From Polytrichum commune (taxonomy: Eukaryota; Streptophyta; Polytrichopsida; Polytrichales; Polytrichaceae), in the NCBI GenBank assembly GCA_950295325.1, contig OX485807.1:8027001-8091000 (forward strand): a stretch of 64,000 nt of DNA, written 5' to 3'. Below, in pieces: positions 48,559 through 62,095 of the stretch. The first letter of the stretch is position 1, and each line of letters begins with the position of its first letter. The notes under the pieces were generated by a model. The model saw only the letters and a program-made list of their open reading frames with translations. It made no database searches and was not told where the DNA came from. A program made the position numbers and the translations under genes.

Positions 48559-51500
48559 ATGGGCGACGAGTTGCATGTGATGGTGAACTACTATGCGCGC
48601 ATGGGCTATGGACATCACATTCAAACCTACTGCGGCCACCTCCTCAAACGCCCCCGTGACCCCCTTCTACTTTTCTGGCATGTAAGGCCCCATGCAGATT
48701 CAGAAATCATAGTAGCATACTCTTCTCAATTGGTAGCTGATTTTGATACATTGCCCGCCTCTTGCTCCATCTTATTTCCGGGACATGACATTGCTGTAAT
48801 ATATATGTTGTCCAATTGATTGTATTCGAACGTTTTGTATATGGATGAAAGCAACGAGCATGTGAACCCATGCAGATTGCTGTGAGTGAAGAGCGATTTC
48901 ACAGGCTGACATTGGAGCCCTTTCCAATCTTTGTCTGCGAATTACTTTGCAAAGTCTAAAACCTGAGGGAACATGGTTGGTGCATGTCAGGCATACGGAT
49001 TGCTGCTGGAAGGCTCATGCTTGGAGGCCTTACGAGCGATGGAGCCCCTCAAAGAACACCGGGAAATAGAGGTTGCAGTTCTAGCAGCCATGCTGCACAT
49101 GCACCAGCATTCTTCACTTGCTGACGCTGATGAGATCCACAACCTGAAGAGCCGCCTTCAAATTGCAGAGCAAAATGCTTCAGAAAGAGCTCTTCTTTTG
49201 GCAGCCACTTTGTACTGGCACCTTGGTAGCTCTGAGAATTTGAGGCGATCACGGGACCTTGTTACTAGGTATGCCTAAAGCTTATGTTGACCTGATCACT
49301 CATTCACCTGAATATTCTGTGGCCCTCACTAGGCCTAGCGTAAGGGCCTGTAGCTGAACTGTACGAAAATAGGTATTCACCGTTGGATCCTGTTCTGCCA
49401 ATACGGCTGTTTTAGTTCTTCCTGGAATGAACTTGTCATTTTATAGCACAAAATGTGGGGCTGTAAGCACACTGGATTTGGAATGAGTGTGTTCTGAGAA
49501 ACAAATGGTGATGGACCTTGTGGTTGATGGGACAGGGCAGAGTGTTGAGGGTGCAGCCACATTATGCCCAAGCTCAATGTCTTCATGGTTGGCTAGCTCT
49601 ACCAGCCAGCCATACCCAACCAGGGAACAAAAGTGACTTTCCTGTGGATTGGAAGACCGCGGAGGCATCCTTCCGCACATTTGAGGAAGTCCTAATTAAG
49701 GGGAGCAATATTGAAGCTCTATTGGGTAGAGCCCACTTTTACAAGCTTAAGCAGGAGTATGTGGAAGCTCTTGGAGAGCTGAGCCAGGTCCTGTCTGATC
49801 CCTACCTACTGCAAAATATCTACCCTGAAGTTTATGGAAGAGTTCAACTTTCTAGCAATGCGGAGAGATGAATGATATGATGTTGTTTTAACATGTCAAG
49901 GCACACATTTCTGTCAGCTTTCTTGTTTGTGAGTGCAACTCTGTCATTGACATAATGGCCTACCCACACAGGTGATAGTCCTCCATGCATGGTTCTTGCC
50001 AGCCTTGGTAGAGAAAGCTCATATTGCAATGCTGCTTCAAGAGTGGGATCTTCTCCATGAAACCTCGCAACTCATTGTTCAAAAGGTCAGTGTTAATGCC
50101 CCAGTCCTAATCCAGCATATCATCTTCTTTGAGGATATGTCTTATGATACTTAGAGAGAAGGCACCTTGCTTCTAGACATGCCACTGGCACCCACTGAAG
50201 ATCGCCTTCAAATCAGCAAACTACAATGATCATAGAGTCAAAATTTTCATCAAAATAATGCAAAGGTTCTGTGTGGCGTTTTGAGATAGTTCGAAATGAT
50301 GGAATCAGATTTTGTTAGGAAGGAGCCAGCCTTCTCATAGCAAGAGCTGTTTGTAAAGATTTTAGAAGTCTGTTCTAACTGTTGCCATAGAGAATTACAA
50401 GTGCCTCAGTAGTCCCAGGATCAAGATACTGCATATTTGGCTTGTTGGGCTACTGCCAAGTCATATATGACTGACTCCACCTTGTAGTGGTTTGCAACAG
50501 GACTCCAAGAATATTGAAGGGCTGCGCCTGTCCATCCATTTGACATTGTGCACTGAAAACAAGCCATCCACAGCAGCTTCTCTCCTCACTGAATTACTGA
50601 AGAGCATTGAGCAAAGGGAGCCTCTTAATGCCTATCTTTGCTATGAAGGTACTATGTCTAAAATGCCCAAAAAGCACATCTTGCCTGCCATCGACTGTGC
50701 TTTATGATGTCTAGCCTCTGTAATGTCCTTGGGAATGGCATGATATTGGATAGATACGGGTCAGACTGAGCTTAACACAAATTAGATTGCAGTGGTGCGG
50801 TCATGTGCGAGGTTGGCTGGAAGAGGATCCCTGCAAGTGCTCTACAAGACAATCGCCATTATTGAGCGGGCACGGCGGCTGAAACCAAAACAGCCTGCAT
50901 TTGCAATTGAACTTGCAGATCAGTACTTTCTTCTTGGGGATTACAAATCAGCTCTTGCCACTTACAGGCATGTGGGATAAACCTTCAGTTGCCTCCATCC
51001 CACACCCATCTGCTCCCTTCAAAATGCTTGGCAATGAGGATCTGTAAGGAAAAAATTTACACTGAGGATTGTTGGTTTCGTTTGAGCAGGTTGACATCTC
51101 ATATGGATGAATTGAACATGGACGCCATGTATGGTTCAATTCAATGTTTGCTAGTGAATGGGGACTTGGATGAAGCTGAGCAACAACTAGAGTTTATTGC
51201 AGAGGTTTCCGTGTCTACAGGAAAATCTGCAAGCCTCTCCTACCTCATGGCTCAGCTATGCTGGAGAAAACATGGAGACCATTCAAGATGTCGTGGCCTT
51301 CTGGACGAGTCTCTGCAAATACAGTCCAAAGTATGCACACATGGACATCACATGTATAAAGATGAGGTTTGCCAATGTCCTACAGATAGTCATGATTGAG
51401 GACAGCCGGAAGGGTCAGTTGTCATCACTCTAGTCGATTTTCTGTTGGGGCTACCTTTTCAGGTTTTTGGGATGCTGAAGAGAGATACTAGGGTTTTTCT

Positions 51501-54500
51501 ACCTCCTCTTTTACATTTTCTTTTTGGATAATCATTTTGGTACATAGGCTAATGTACCTTTTTGGTCGAAATTGGCAGAACTTTAGACATCAATATGACT
51601 TCACATTCTATGCTGAGCTGAATCCTGATATGCGCCTGGGAATTGCACACCTTTACATAACCCTTTCACAGTATGAGTGCAAAGGGCCTCACGTTGAGAG
51701 AAGCTATTCACTAAAACAGGCTGTCGATGTTCTGGAGCACCTTATAACACTTGTGTCAAGCTTGGTTGCTGCCCACCTCATGCTGGCCATTGCCCTTATC
51801 CAGTTTGAAGACTACGAAGATGCACACAGAAGCCTTCAGTCTGTAATATCCCTGGACATTGGAAGCTCAAGTGCCCACCTACTCTTTGCTCAGGTGAATC
51901 CATTTAATAAAAACTGTCCGTAACTTGGCTTCTGGGGATGGCAAATATCAGTAAGGAAAGTCAACTAGACTGACAAGAGGAGTGGTATTGGTTGTAAAAC
52001 ATATGTAGTCTTACACTTTTCTGAAGAATTAATGTAGATCAAATGGAGTGATTTTTCATAGACCAGGAAAACCAATTTAGTCATAAAGACTGCCTTGAGA
52101 CATCTAAGAGGAATTCGGAATGGGGCATGATGGCCTTAGTGTCACCTCAATTGCTGACGCGAGATTGCATGGTGAAATACTCCAGCATACTGTGGCGTTT
52201 GTGCTTGGATTAGTTACCTTTCTTACAAGATCAAATGACATACCAAAAATTTGGAAGCCTTACTCCAAGTCTAGGACCTATCTATGAAAATGACATAGCT
52301 CAACACTCGATCCTTCATATGTGAGCTTTATTCATATTCTCATTGGTGGATATGTTTATCCCTACAAGTGGTTCTAACTTGAATTCAACGTGGTAGAATT
52401 TCATTGTTATGTTGATCAATGTGAACCAACAGATCTATGTGAAGCAAGGCAAGTATGAATTGGCAAGACAGAGCCTTGAGCAAGCTCTTAGTGCCGATTT
52501 TGTTGTCCGGGAGACAGTGGCATATCATGTCCTCCAGGCTCAAATTCTAGTCAAATCTCTCCAATTTGAAGAAGCTTTGAAGGTACCATCAAAATTTTCC
52601 ACTGGAATCTGTTCAAGACCACATTCTAATAGATCTTAAGGGTTGATTCAAGATAATAGGTCTTAGCTGGAGCCTTTACTGGCTGTTTAAAGCAAATGCT
52701 ACACAAACACAAGTTATCAAGCTTGATGCTGCAAGTCTGGCACAAGAAAACTCTAGAAACTTTTGGCTATTTTGAATAGAGTGGTTCCTTAGGATGTCAG
52801 AAGCATCATCATATTTAACTTACCACTGACAGGTTTTGGAAGTGGCAAGGAGTTTGCCAGATATGCAAAGAGTAAATGCATCATTAAGGCCATCATATTA
52901 CACATCCAAGAAGCCCATGGAAACAACAGACACAGATCGAGTGATGGTATTCTTGTTGTTAGCAGAGGTGCACATACATTTCAATCACTTCCCGGAAGCT
53001 ACAAAGACAATACAGGATGCAATGAACGAATTTGCTGGCAGCCCAGAAGAGGTAGGACATTCTCCTTTTTTCTGTAGTGTCCACTTGCCCAAATTCATTC
53101 AGAAAGGGAAATAGTTGGTCCCAATCCTCTGAAAGCCAAAAACAGAGTACCTTCAGGTTAGAAGTGCCCTCCCCCCACACCCCACCCTTAAACATTGTTG
53201 CATGAATTCTTTTTAAATCAACTGAAAATGTTTGAAACTCCATAGTATGCAATGGGTTTATGTGTGGCATTCAAAAATATCTAAAGATATCCTGTTGCTA
53301 TGCTACTTCATATCCTTGAAGTTCCTATGATGTGGTGATCCACGTGCTACATAGCATTAAGTGTAATGATCTAAAAGGTTGAATTTGTTGGTTGTGGAAT
53401 ACCTTTGTGCTTATTAGATGGTCACAAATCTGAATTGGTGCATCAAGAATCTTCACTTGGTATGATGAGATGAAACTAACCAAAGATGTATGGCCCTGTA
53501 GGTACAAGTGATCATATCGAATTGTGAGTTGGCACTTGGGAGAGGGGATACTGCTGCAGCTACTGCAATGCTTAGCCAGGTACATCTGTACTTTCACTAC
53601 GGAGGTGGTTCAATTGTATCCATATACAATTATAATAAAGCAGAATGGAGGATTTTTATCTGATTTTGTTGTTGGTGTATTTCCTAGAGGCAATTGTCAA
53701 TAGCTGATTATAAACAGTTTGTTTGGCAAGCAGTCATGCAGTATATCTGGCATATTTGTCTAGCACGTCTACCTCTTGCTACTGAGGTTTTTTAATTCAT
53801 CATCTGAGTTGGACACTGACATACAGGTGCCACGATCAAGCAATTACTACGTGCAGGCAAGGATTGCGTTGGCAGATGTATATCTGAAGCATGAGGATAA
53901 TAAATCCCTCTACACGAGTTGCTACATGGAGCTTGCCCAGCTTTTCCCAAATTCCAAGGTTAGGTATATTGATGGGCTGCATTGAAATTCCTCAAGAGAG
54001 TCTAGTGTTCCATCCTTGTCAATCATATGATAGCACCCTGCCCACAAAGTGCTGAATGTAAAGTCCAAGTTGTGATATCACATCTTAAGATCTTTATCTC
54101 AAAGGAGGTTCAAAAATCTTGCTGTAAAGGGTTTCCTCTTATAATTATATTGGACACATGAGCAGTTTTATTCCCTCGCAGACCTACATGATGCTAGGTG
54201 AAGCATTGATGAGGGTCGACGAATCAGAGGAGGCCATGAAGGCTTACGCAGCCGCCAGCAGGGAGAGCCCTCAAGATGCAATGGTGGCAAACCAAGTGGG
54301 GCAAGCGCTAGTTATCACCCATGAATATAGCAAGGCTGTGGAGCACTACGAGCATTCACTGCTCAGTGTTGATGAAGGGCCAGCCAAACTTGAAATGCGG
54401 TATGATTTTGGAGGTATTATCCATCACCCAACATCAATAATTTTTGGTATTAAATAATGGTCATTGAGTGGATCTGGCAAAGCTGGGGGTGACCTCGAGC

Positions 54501-57500
54501 TGAGTCTACCCAATGGTCATTATTTGATGTAATTTCCATCGGGAACAGACTTTGCAGATAAGTGGAGGACTTGATAAAGAATTTGCTGGATAATATGACA
54601 TTTCATGAATGAGGTGGATGTGTTTAAATATGTGGTTTACCCTATAAAATTTGGGTGCACGGCATAATCTCTTACCGATAGAAATTACATAAACTTACTG
54701 TCTTTTCTTGATATGGTGGGCACCTTCTAAACACCAGGGTGAAATGGCTGACCTCCTTCCCTGGGAGATCCTGGATGTGGTATTTGTACAAATCCCGGTT
54801 TACATGAATTAACTAGCACGACCGTATATAGTGTTAAATATGCAACCCACCTTCATGCTGATATCTTAACTGCATTCATGGAACATCCTAACCGAGTTTT
54901 GTTCCAGTGCACATATGTTAACTGCATTTCATCTGGATGCTGATAAATCAGAGCTGAATTTCAAACTTAAAAACTACCAGCGAGCATCCGAAGTTTTGTG
55001 TGAGTTGCTGGCGAATGTGGAGGACAGGTGCCTGCAGCAAAGCTCTAAAAATGCAAAGATGCTCATGCTATGTCTCAAGGCTTCCTTATTACTTTCAAAA
55101 GTGCAAAATATCCAGGGGCAGCTGGCATCATCTACACAGGTGACATTTAAAAATATCATCGAAATCCAATATGCACCAGAGTTGACGAAGGCTGTCAGCC
55201 ATGCTTTTTCTTATGCAATTACTAGGCCGCGGACTTTGTGTTTTTCTGTGAAGTACATGACCTGACATTTCCAGCTGTAACTCTACTGTGCAGTATAACA
55301 ATAGAGTCGTCAACAGTTTAGGAAAGCTCATTTGTGGCTTAATAAGAGCACTTGCTTGGCCTTTTGCTATCCTCTGATTCTGGCTGGATAGAGCAGGCGA
55401 TGCCTGAGGTGGTGAACAATCGGTCAAAATACCTGCATCATTACAAGGTATATAGTCTTGATATCTCCATCTTGCCTGATGTTTTTTCTTCCCTGTGTAA
55501 ACTGTACTAAAACCTCTCTACATAGAAAATATATAATGTGCACTGATGATTTTGGGCAAATAGCTTGGAATGGCGATGGCCATGATCTGTCTACCATGCT
55601 TTTTAGCTTTTTATTAAGAGAACAGAAGACAAGTCTAGTGAGCAAGTTTGGGCTCAATCTCATCATTAATCAGTCTGTAATTTGCTATCTCAGTGTACAT
55701 CATCTTAGAGCTGTAACGTCATTGGAGTCAACATTATACTCTTCTCAAGAAATCACCAATCCTTGGGGGCAGCTGTCACCAGTCAATTATATTAGTACAA
55801 ATTTTTCGAATCACAAAGGAATTTGTGAGCTTGCTAATCTGTCAGTCACCTTGCACTCAGTAAGTTGAGAAATTCAGATGGAAAAAGTCGGTGAATCTGC
55901 AGTAATTGGATAATAATGTGAGCAACCTCCGCATCAACTTCTGCATATGAGGAAACTGGAAATGATGTGAGGAGCATCTGATGATAGCCTGGTGTATTAC
56001 AGTGGTAATGTAATGAACTCCGCAGAAATTAGGAATGACCATCTACAGATATGGCTGGGATACGATTAGGAACAAATGGTGTAGTTTGAGGCAGGTATTG
56101 TACAGTGTTGGGCTGAATGATGGGGGTATTCAGGTGATGTTCAAAGCAAGAGACCTCTTCAACAATTATCTCTTGGAGCTGCAAGGGCAGCATTCTGATG
56201 CTATTCAGGAGCAGAAACATGTCGCTGCTGACATCTATTTCCAGTTTGCACAGGTATCATCAAATACATGTGTTATCCAAATTGCAGGAACGCCCTTCTT
56301 GATAGTTACTTTCGGGATGGTTGTCTCTTTAGACACAAATTTTAGAGTAGTATGTGAATTAACAATTGGGTGGCACAAACGTTCCAAATTGTGGCACCCA
56401 TGTACTTGTTCCTCAGCTCCTGCAGTACGGATCAGAAGTTAACAGAATGTTGTTTTGTTGAAAGACTTTAAGCCCAATGGCTTTAAATATGGCCTTGACT
56501 TCATGGGGCGAGGCAACGGCAACAGGAATGCGAAGTGCACAATGATGCAGACAAGGCAATTTCATTGTTGAATGAGGCGCTTAAGTGCAACCCTGCACAT
56601 GGTGCTGCATCTGTTGCAATTGCTAAGATTCACCTGGCGAGGTTTGATCTTATTGCCCTGTCTACAGTTATCAATTGCTGCCTGGAAAGCGATGGAAAGC
56701 GCCACACATTTTGTTTCTCTGTATTCATGACCAAGCTATAAGGTTCTGAGGTGTAGGAAACGATTTCAAATTAACCAATGATAGATATTTTGATCCATAG
56801 ATTCAGGTGGAGGGTCATAAAGATCACCTCCACACAAAAAACACAAGGAAAAAATTAAATTAAATTAAATTACTGGCCACAGTAACAATAATATACATCC
56901 CCATATTCTGGACTCGGTGCTTGGATGGGTCTCTTGAGGATGGCAAGTGTTGGACCTTAAATTTGATTATGCAATTGGGCTGTTGAGCAGAGGAGAAGTG
57001 GGTGAATGTGAACAACGATGTGCAGCACTGCTTCGTGCTGACCCTTTCAATGACGAGGCAAGTGACATTTTGGTCTACCTCATGATCCATAGGGAGCTCT
57101 ACGAATCGGCTATCTTGCACTTCCAGCAGCTTCTTGACCACAACCCTAATCATTACTCTGCACTGTCTCAGGTATAAGCTGTAGAACCTTTCAAAAGGTG
57201 TAAGAACAGTCAACATGTTTTGAGTGAATTTGCACAGCTTCGGTATGAATTGAGAGCAGCCTTGGCATTGCACACACACGTAAACTACAATCAACTTACT
57301 GGAACTTCAGAAATAATATTTGTGTTTTGGTACTGTATGGATTAGTAGAAAAGTAAATTGTACTCATGCTAAATGTGAGAATATGCTTGCATGTCCAGCT
57401 TATTCGGCTGTTTAGGAGAGCAGGAAGAATTGATGAAGTTGGCCCCTACTTGAGTCGAGCTGAAAAAGCAACACCTGCAGCACCTTTCCATGCAGGTTTC

Positions 57501-60146
57501 AGTTTCTGCAAGGGCTTACTGGCCCGTTACTGCAATGAACCATATGACGCTATAATGGTATGCCTTCCTTCCTTCCTTCCCAACTTCCAAGATTCTATCA
57601 TTTTTAGTACAATCTTCTAATGGACCTCGATTCTTTAGAAACAACTTCTCCATAATCAAGAAGTAGTATGCAAATTGAGGTCCTCGCTGCTATTTGACCT
57701 ATCCTGTCAAATGGATAGTGGTATTTCCTCAAAACTGAGAGCATGTTACTCTTCTTCCCTAAGTTACCTGCAAGGTCTCTGTCAGTTTCCATGTAACTAT
57801 AGAGTTGTTTTCCGAGATATGTCTGCTTGAGAGACCTTTTTGAGGAAAACTCAGGCCCACTCCTTTAGGCCCTCTATATACATATGTGCCTCGTATTGTA
57901 TTTTCTCATGTGGCAATAGTTTCTTCACGAATCAAGAAACCATGTTGTAGTGCATTTCAATGCCTTTCACATGGTATGTGGAACATGTGATCTGGACTAA
58001 TGTTGCCAAAGCACTATTGTTGGTGATATGCCTACAATAAAGAGACATTGGGTTTTTCGTCCTTTAAGGGTTAATAAAAATACCAGAGGCAATTTGTTGC
58101 AGATGATGAATAATGCTCGAGCGGATGTTGATTGGGGAAAGCCTGCAATCTTTGCAATGGTCATGATATACCTCAATATTGACAACGAGCTAGGTTGGGA
58201 GGAAGCAAATTTGGAGGGGCCCACAGTCACCAGTGAAGAAGCAATCAAGATTGCTCACAAATTGTTAAAAGAAAGCAGGTGGACATTTTGAAAACTGTTC
58301 CTACCATTTTGTACGATTGCTTGAACACTGTCAAGTATAATATATGATGACACGAATGTCCTGATCACCCCAATGATCATTATACTCCAATTTTTGGAAT
58401 GGCCACCTTGCACTATGGCTAAAGGTCGTGACCATGAAATTGTGAGGGCCCTTGAAACTTAGCCAAAGGAAGTACCATGGAATTTGACATGGAATTTTGT
58501 GTGGTCACGGCCTTTAAGTGTAGTGTGAAGACATACATAACTGGGCTGTCAATTGAAAGCTATTTCATTTACCATCCTATTCATGTCGGGCCTTCTGCAC
58601 AGTAAGTTATAATAAATTAAGGGTTGTGAGATTTTGAATTGTCGTGGTCTCCCGGTTGTGTGTTAGACCCAAATCTTTGAGGTTGCCTTAGATGCAAAAT
58701 CTGATAGACCATGACAGGACTCCATGTAGGTTTTTCTTCCATTACAAGTTTTTTAAGCCCTCAAGCTCTAGCGTAAAGTGAAGTTGGATGGTCTCAGCCT
58801 TTTCCACCTGTGAGAATTGTTAGATTTCAATGGTCATGGTCCCTCAAACTGGAGTGTAAAGTGAAGTGGGACGGTCTTAGCATTTTCCGCCAATGAGAGA
58901 ATTTAGATTTCAACAGTGACAGGCACTCAAGCTCTAGTGAAATGCCCTTAATGTTGATTCTGAGACATTGATAAAATGTGCAGGAATTTGGAAGGGAAAT
59001 CAGTGAAACAAGCAGTGTTGGAATGCTACGCGTCGATGGCGACACGACACAAAAGCGATATTGAGAATGCGATAGTTAGGCTTCAGGAATTAGTTGGGCA
59101 GGACACAATGGTGCGGGAGAAAGAGAGAGTCTCCAGCATGCTTGCTGTAGCCACAGGGCTCACAATGTTGAGGCAAGCAGCCAAGGCTAAGAACCAACTC
59201 CGAGCCATTGATCGCATGCCTTACAAGTGGGATGATGGTGACGATTTTGAGCGCGCGTGGCTGATGTTAGCCAATATTCACATGCAGGTATTTACCAGTG
59301 TTGGGCAGGTATTTGATTTTGTTAATAACCTCCAGTTCTGGTTCTCTTAAAGAAATAGAATCAAACAACCTCTGGTTCTGGGGTTTTGAAGATCTTTAAA
59401 CCAAAAGGAGCTCCAGTCCCGGTTATTTAGAAGGATTTAAGGAACCGGTGCTTTTCATGCAAGAACCAGCAAAGAATCGGTGGTTTCTTTAAAGGTTCAT
59501 TTAACTCGGTTTTAATTTTCTCAGAGCTGCGATTATGAATCAAACCCTGGTATTTGAAATTTAAAGAACCGCCCTGCTAACCAGCCAGGATTTGGTGCCA
59601 TTTGTAATACCCGCCCAACATCGATATTCACATTCTTGTGGAAAGAATATTTTTAAAATTTATTGGCTGCTACCCCTTGCTCTCATTGCCTCCTACCATT
59701 ATATCTCTAACCAGTTCTGGTGCTCCCCATACTAATAATGGCCCCAATCAGAATAAGGCCCACAATATGTAAGACATCTAGCGGTGAAGGTCATGGCATA
59801 CTTTTGAAAGAGAAGCTTGCAGGCTGGGAAACAGGAGGCAGCTGAGGATCTATGCAAAAAATGCCTCAAGTATAACAAACAATGTTCCAAGGCATGGGAG
59901 CTCCTGGGATTGATGATGGAGAAGAGTCATTCGTTTGCGGAAGCTGTGACGTATTATGAAAATGCTTGGAAGTGTCAAAAAGAAGCATCTCCTTCAGTTG
60001 GCTATCGGCTCGCCTTCATGTATTTGAAGGACAAGAGGCACATTGAAGCGATAACTGTGTGCCACAAAGTTCTTCAGATTTCTCCCAACTATCCAAAAAT
60101 CAGAAAAGACATCCTTGAGAAAGCCCGCGTATGTGTGCGAGCTTAG
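48559..60146 (+). CDS. IFT139: IFT139/TTC21B, tetratricopeptide subunit of intraflagellar transport complex A, 21 exons
   Basis: Exons: 48559-48681, 48991-49268, 49541-49829, 49972-50085, 50501-50648, 50793-50967, 51090-51330, 51579-51893, 52433-52582, 52833-53051, 53502-53579, 53827-53958, 54182-54413, 54952-55139, 56134-56253, 56526-56641, 56991-57171, 57399-57557, 58103-58278, 58984-59287 and 59823-60146. All phases agree and the sum is 1,353 aa (human TTC21B 1,316). Alignable landmarks include NYYARMGYGHH at the start, SAHLLFAQ, ARIALADVYLKHEDNKSLY, RGEVGECEQRCAALLRAD, YESAILHFQQLLDHNPNHYSAL, ARADVDWGK and the C-terminal YPKIRKDILEKAR. The protein is built of TPR helices and belongs to IFT-A, which drives retrograde transport in cilia. 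This implies flagellate sperm. Intron 6 appears to start with GC (AG then GCATGT). The start was chosen by match to the animal N-terminus; the frame is open about 23 codons further upstream. Confidence 0.94.
58401..58531. repeat. Small hairpin MITE in IFT139 intron 19
   Basis: CACTATGGCTAAAGGTCGTG at 58411 pairs with CACGGCCTTTAAGTGTAGTG ending near 58527. The CACTATGG/CACTACAC end relates it to the Harbinger MITE at 6542. Target duplication not resolved. Confidence 0.55.
58750..58940. repeat. Tandem repeat of about 85 bp in IFT139 intron 19
   Basis: CCTCAAGCTCTAGCGTAAAG then TGAAGTTGGATGGTCTCAGC recurs as CCTCAAACTGGAGTGTAAAG then TGAAGTGGGACGGTCTTAGC, with a third partial start (CACTCAAGCTCTAGTG) near 58922. 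Confidence 0.65.
59296..59623. mobile_element. hAT-like MITE (328 bp) abutting the exon 20 splice donor of IFT139
   Basis: Ends CAGTGTTGGGCAGGTATT and AATACCCGCCCAACATCG are inverted, with mismatches. The 8 bases outside are GTATTTAC (59288-59295) and ATATTCAC (59624-59631), 6 of 8 identical, as in an aged hAT duplication. The left copy is the intron's own 5' splice site. Confidence 0.6.
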
Positions 60147-62090
60147 TTCTTTAGGACCTTGCCACTAAGAATCTAGGAATCTGAAGAGGCCTAGGAATCT
60201 ATGCGACCAAGTTATGACTCAATGACTGTCAACTTTGAAAAGTCATATCAATTCAAGATTTAATACAAAATTCCAAATATCTTTGCAATTGAACATGTCT
60301 TCTCCATCCACATTTACGGATCAACTAATATATACCGCTTATAGAAAAGAAAAAAGTAACCATTTTAAGACATGTCTACCTTACCCTTCCTTCCAAATCT
60401 CCAAGGGCCACTTCACACACAAGACTGAGGGCCCTTGACCATTGCACTTCAAGCACTCTCATTGGTGGAAAAGGCGGAGCCGGTCCAAGTTCGCTTCACA
60501 CTATGCTTGAGGGACCAACGGAGTATATAAGTGAATCCATGATGGATGTAAAGTCTACATGGATTCCTACATGGCATCAAGTGGGTTGTGTTTCATGGTC
60601 ACTTGGACTATTTTCCAAAAACCACCTCTTGGAGGTATTGTTCTCCCTCTATAGTATGGCACGTTTGGGAAACAGAAAAAGAAGTTGTATTTTTGAGGTG
60701 TCGTCTTCTCATTAATATGACAAATGGTATAAAGTTGTCCTATTATTGAGGGAATACAAAATCATAAGTAATATGAGCTTCAAAATATATACGACAAGTT
60801 TAAGCAACATAGATGGTATGTAATAGTAACTTATAACTCCAAACAAATACAAATATTCTCAAGAACTCTTGAAATAGGAGTCCAAAGATCTTTGGTGTTG
60901 CCTACCCAAGTTAGCAATTGTCATCTTATCTAAATTCCCTACTAACTTTTGAAAACTAATAACTTCATGAGCACCAAAATATAAAGAGTTCTCTAATAAG
61001 AAACTAGACAATGATGATGCATGACGTTTAGCATCAAGATACTGGTGATATTATATTACCCGTGTACAATGCAACATACTAGGCATGAGGCCACTCTAAG
61101 CCTAACCATGTCCATTCCACACTAATAACCCTAATTATCATTAAGTTCCCAATGATAAGTGAAGTTCCCAAGTGAAAATGGATGTCTTTTAGATGTACAT
61201 AACATAGATGAAAGGAATTTCAGCATTAACTACCTCTTTAATATGACAAAACAAAGATCCTTAATGTTGCATTATCGAGTGTTGTAGTCGTATAAAAGAG
61301 GGAGTTTTGAACTAAAAAGTCTGGTCTCGCAAAAATATGTTGTAATATCGAGGGTGTCATATGAGTGAGTGTCGTATTAACAAGGTTAGACTATAGAACA
61401 AAACCAAGAGACCATGGCAGTCTGAAATCTCACAAACGTTGATCTAATTCTATATTATCCTATGTGAGGAAGGACCCCACATGAATAGAAATTCATTGAA
61501 ATAGCATTTGGTTGAGGATCCAATCACATATGACTTCACACTACACTTGAGGGCCCGTGACCACACGACATGATTTCGGAAGTGCCTTGGGACAAATTTT
61601 GAATTGAATCAAAGTTGTCAAAATTGCAGTAGTTATTGGAATTTGAAAGTGTTTGCTAGAGTGCCAAGATTGGAATCCAACTATGTTTTTATTTGCAAAT
61701 TGCAACCATTGCATTTTGTGACATGCACTTTCTACATAGACCTTCACTATGAAGGGCGAAAACTTTGCAAAGCACATTTTTGTGAAGTGCCCCAACAAAC
61801 AAACAAACAAACCTAAAAATTATAAGTCAATTTTTTTTTATAAAATTGATGGCCAAAATGGCATTTGACGTTGTTGAAGACTTGAATATTGAGCACTGCC
61901 TACCGACACTCTCCAGTAAGGAAGCTTCTCCAGAAGAAGCACACCACCATTTTCACCCAAATCCCAAGACGCCAAGCAATGCCCGGGAAGCCTGTGCGTA
62001 TAATAATATGTACCTTACATGTTACACAGAATGTTTGGTTCCTTCATCCACTGCTGTCACTCGCCCTAATTTAAGTTCAGTTTGATCATT
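60147..62090. other. IFT139 3' flank, AT-rich, with Harbinger-MITE-like ends
   Basis: GGGCCACTTCACACACAAG near 60410 and an inverse-like TTTTGTGAAGTGCCCC near 61777-61792 could bound one ~1.4-kb element (possible CAA on both sides). Internal CTTCACACTA motifs near 60500 and 61526 suggest nested or related MITEs. No gene recognised. Confidence 0.4.
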
Positions 62091-62095
62091 AATGT

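Noticed and set aside
54915-54951. Alternative acceptor for IFT139 exon 14 giving RAHMLTAFHLDADKSEL
   Set aside because: It is in phase with a donor at 54405 but the pair 54413/54952 gives YDFGELNFKLKNYQRA, which fits the family far better.
61846-62085. 79-codon plus-strand frame
   Set aside because: Composition is not distinctive and the end runs up to the tandem array; no homolog recognised.
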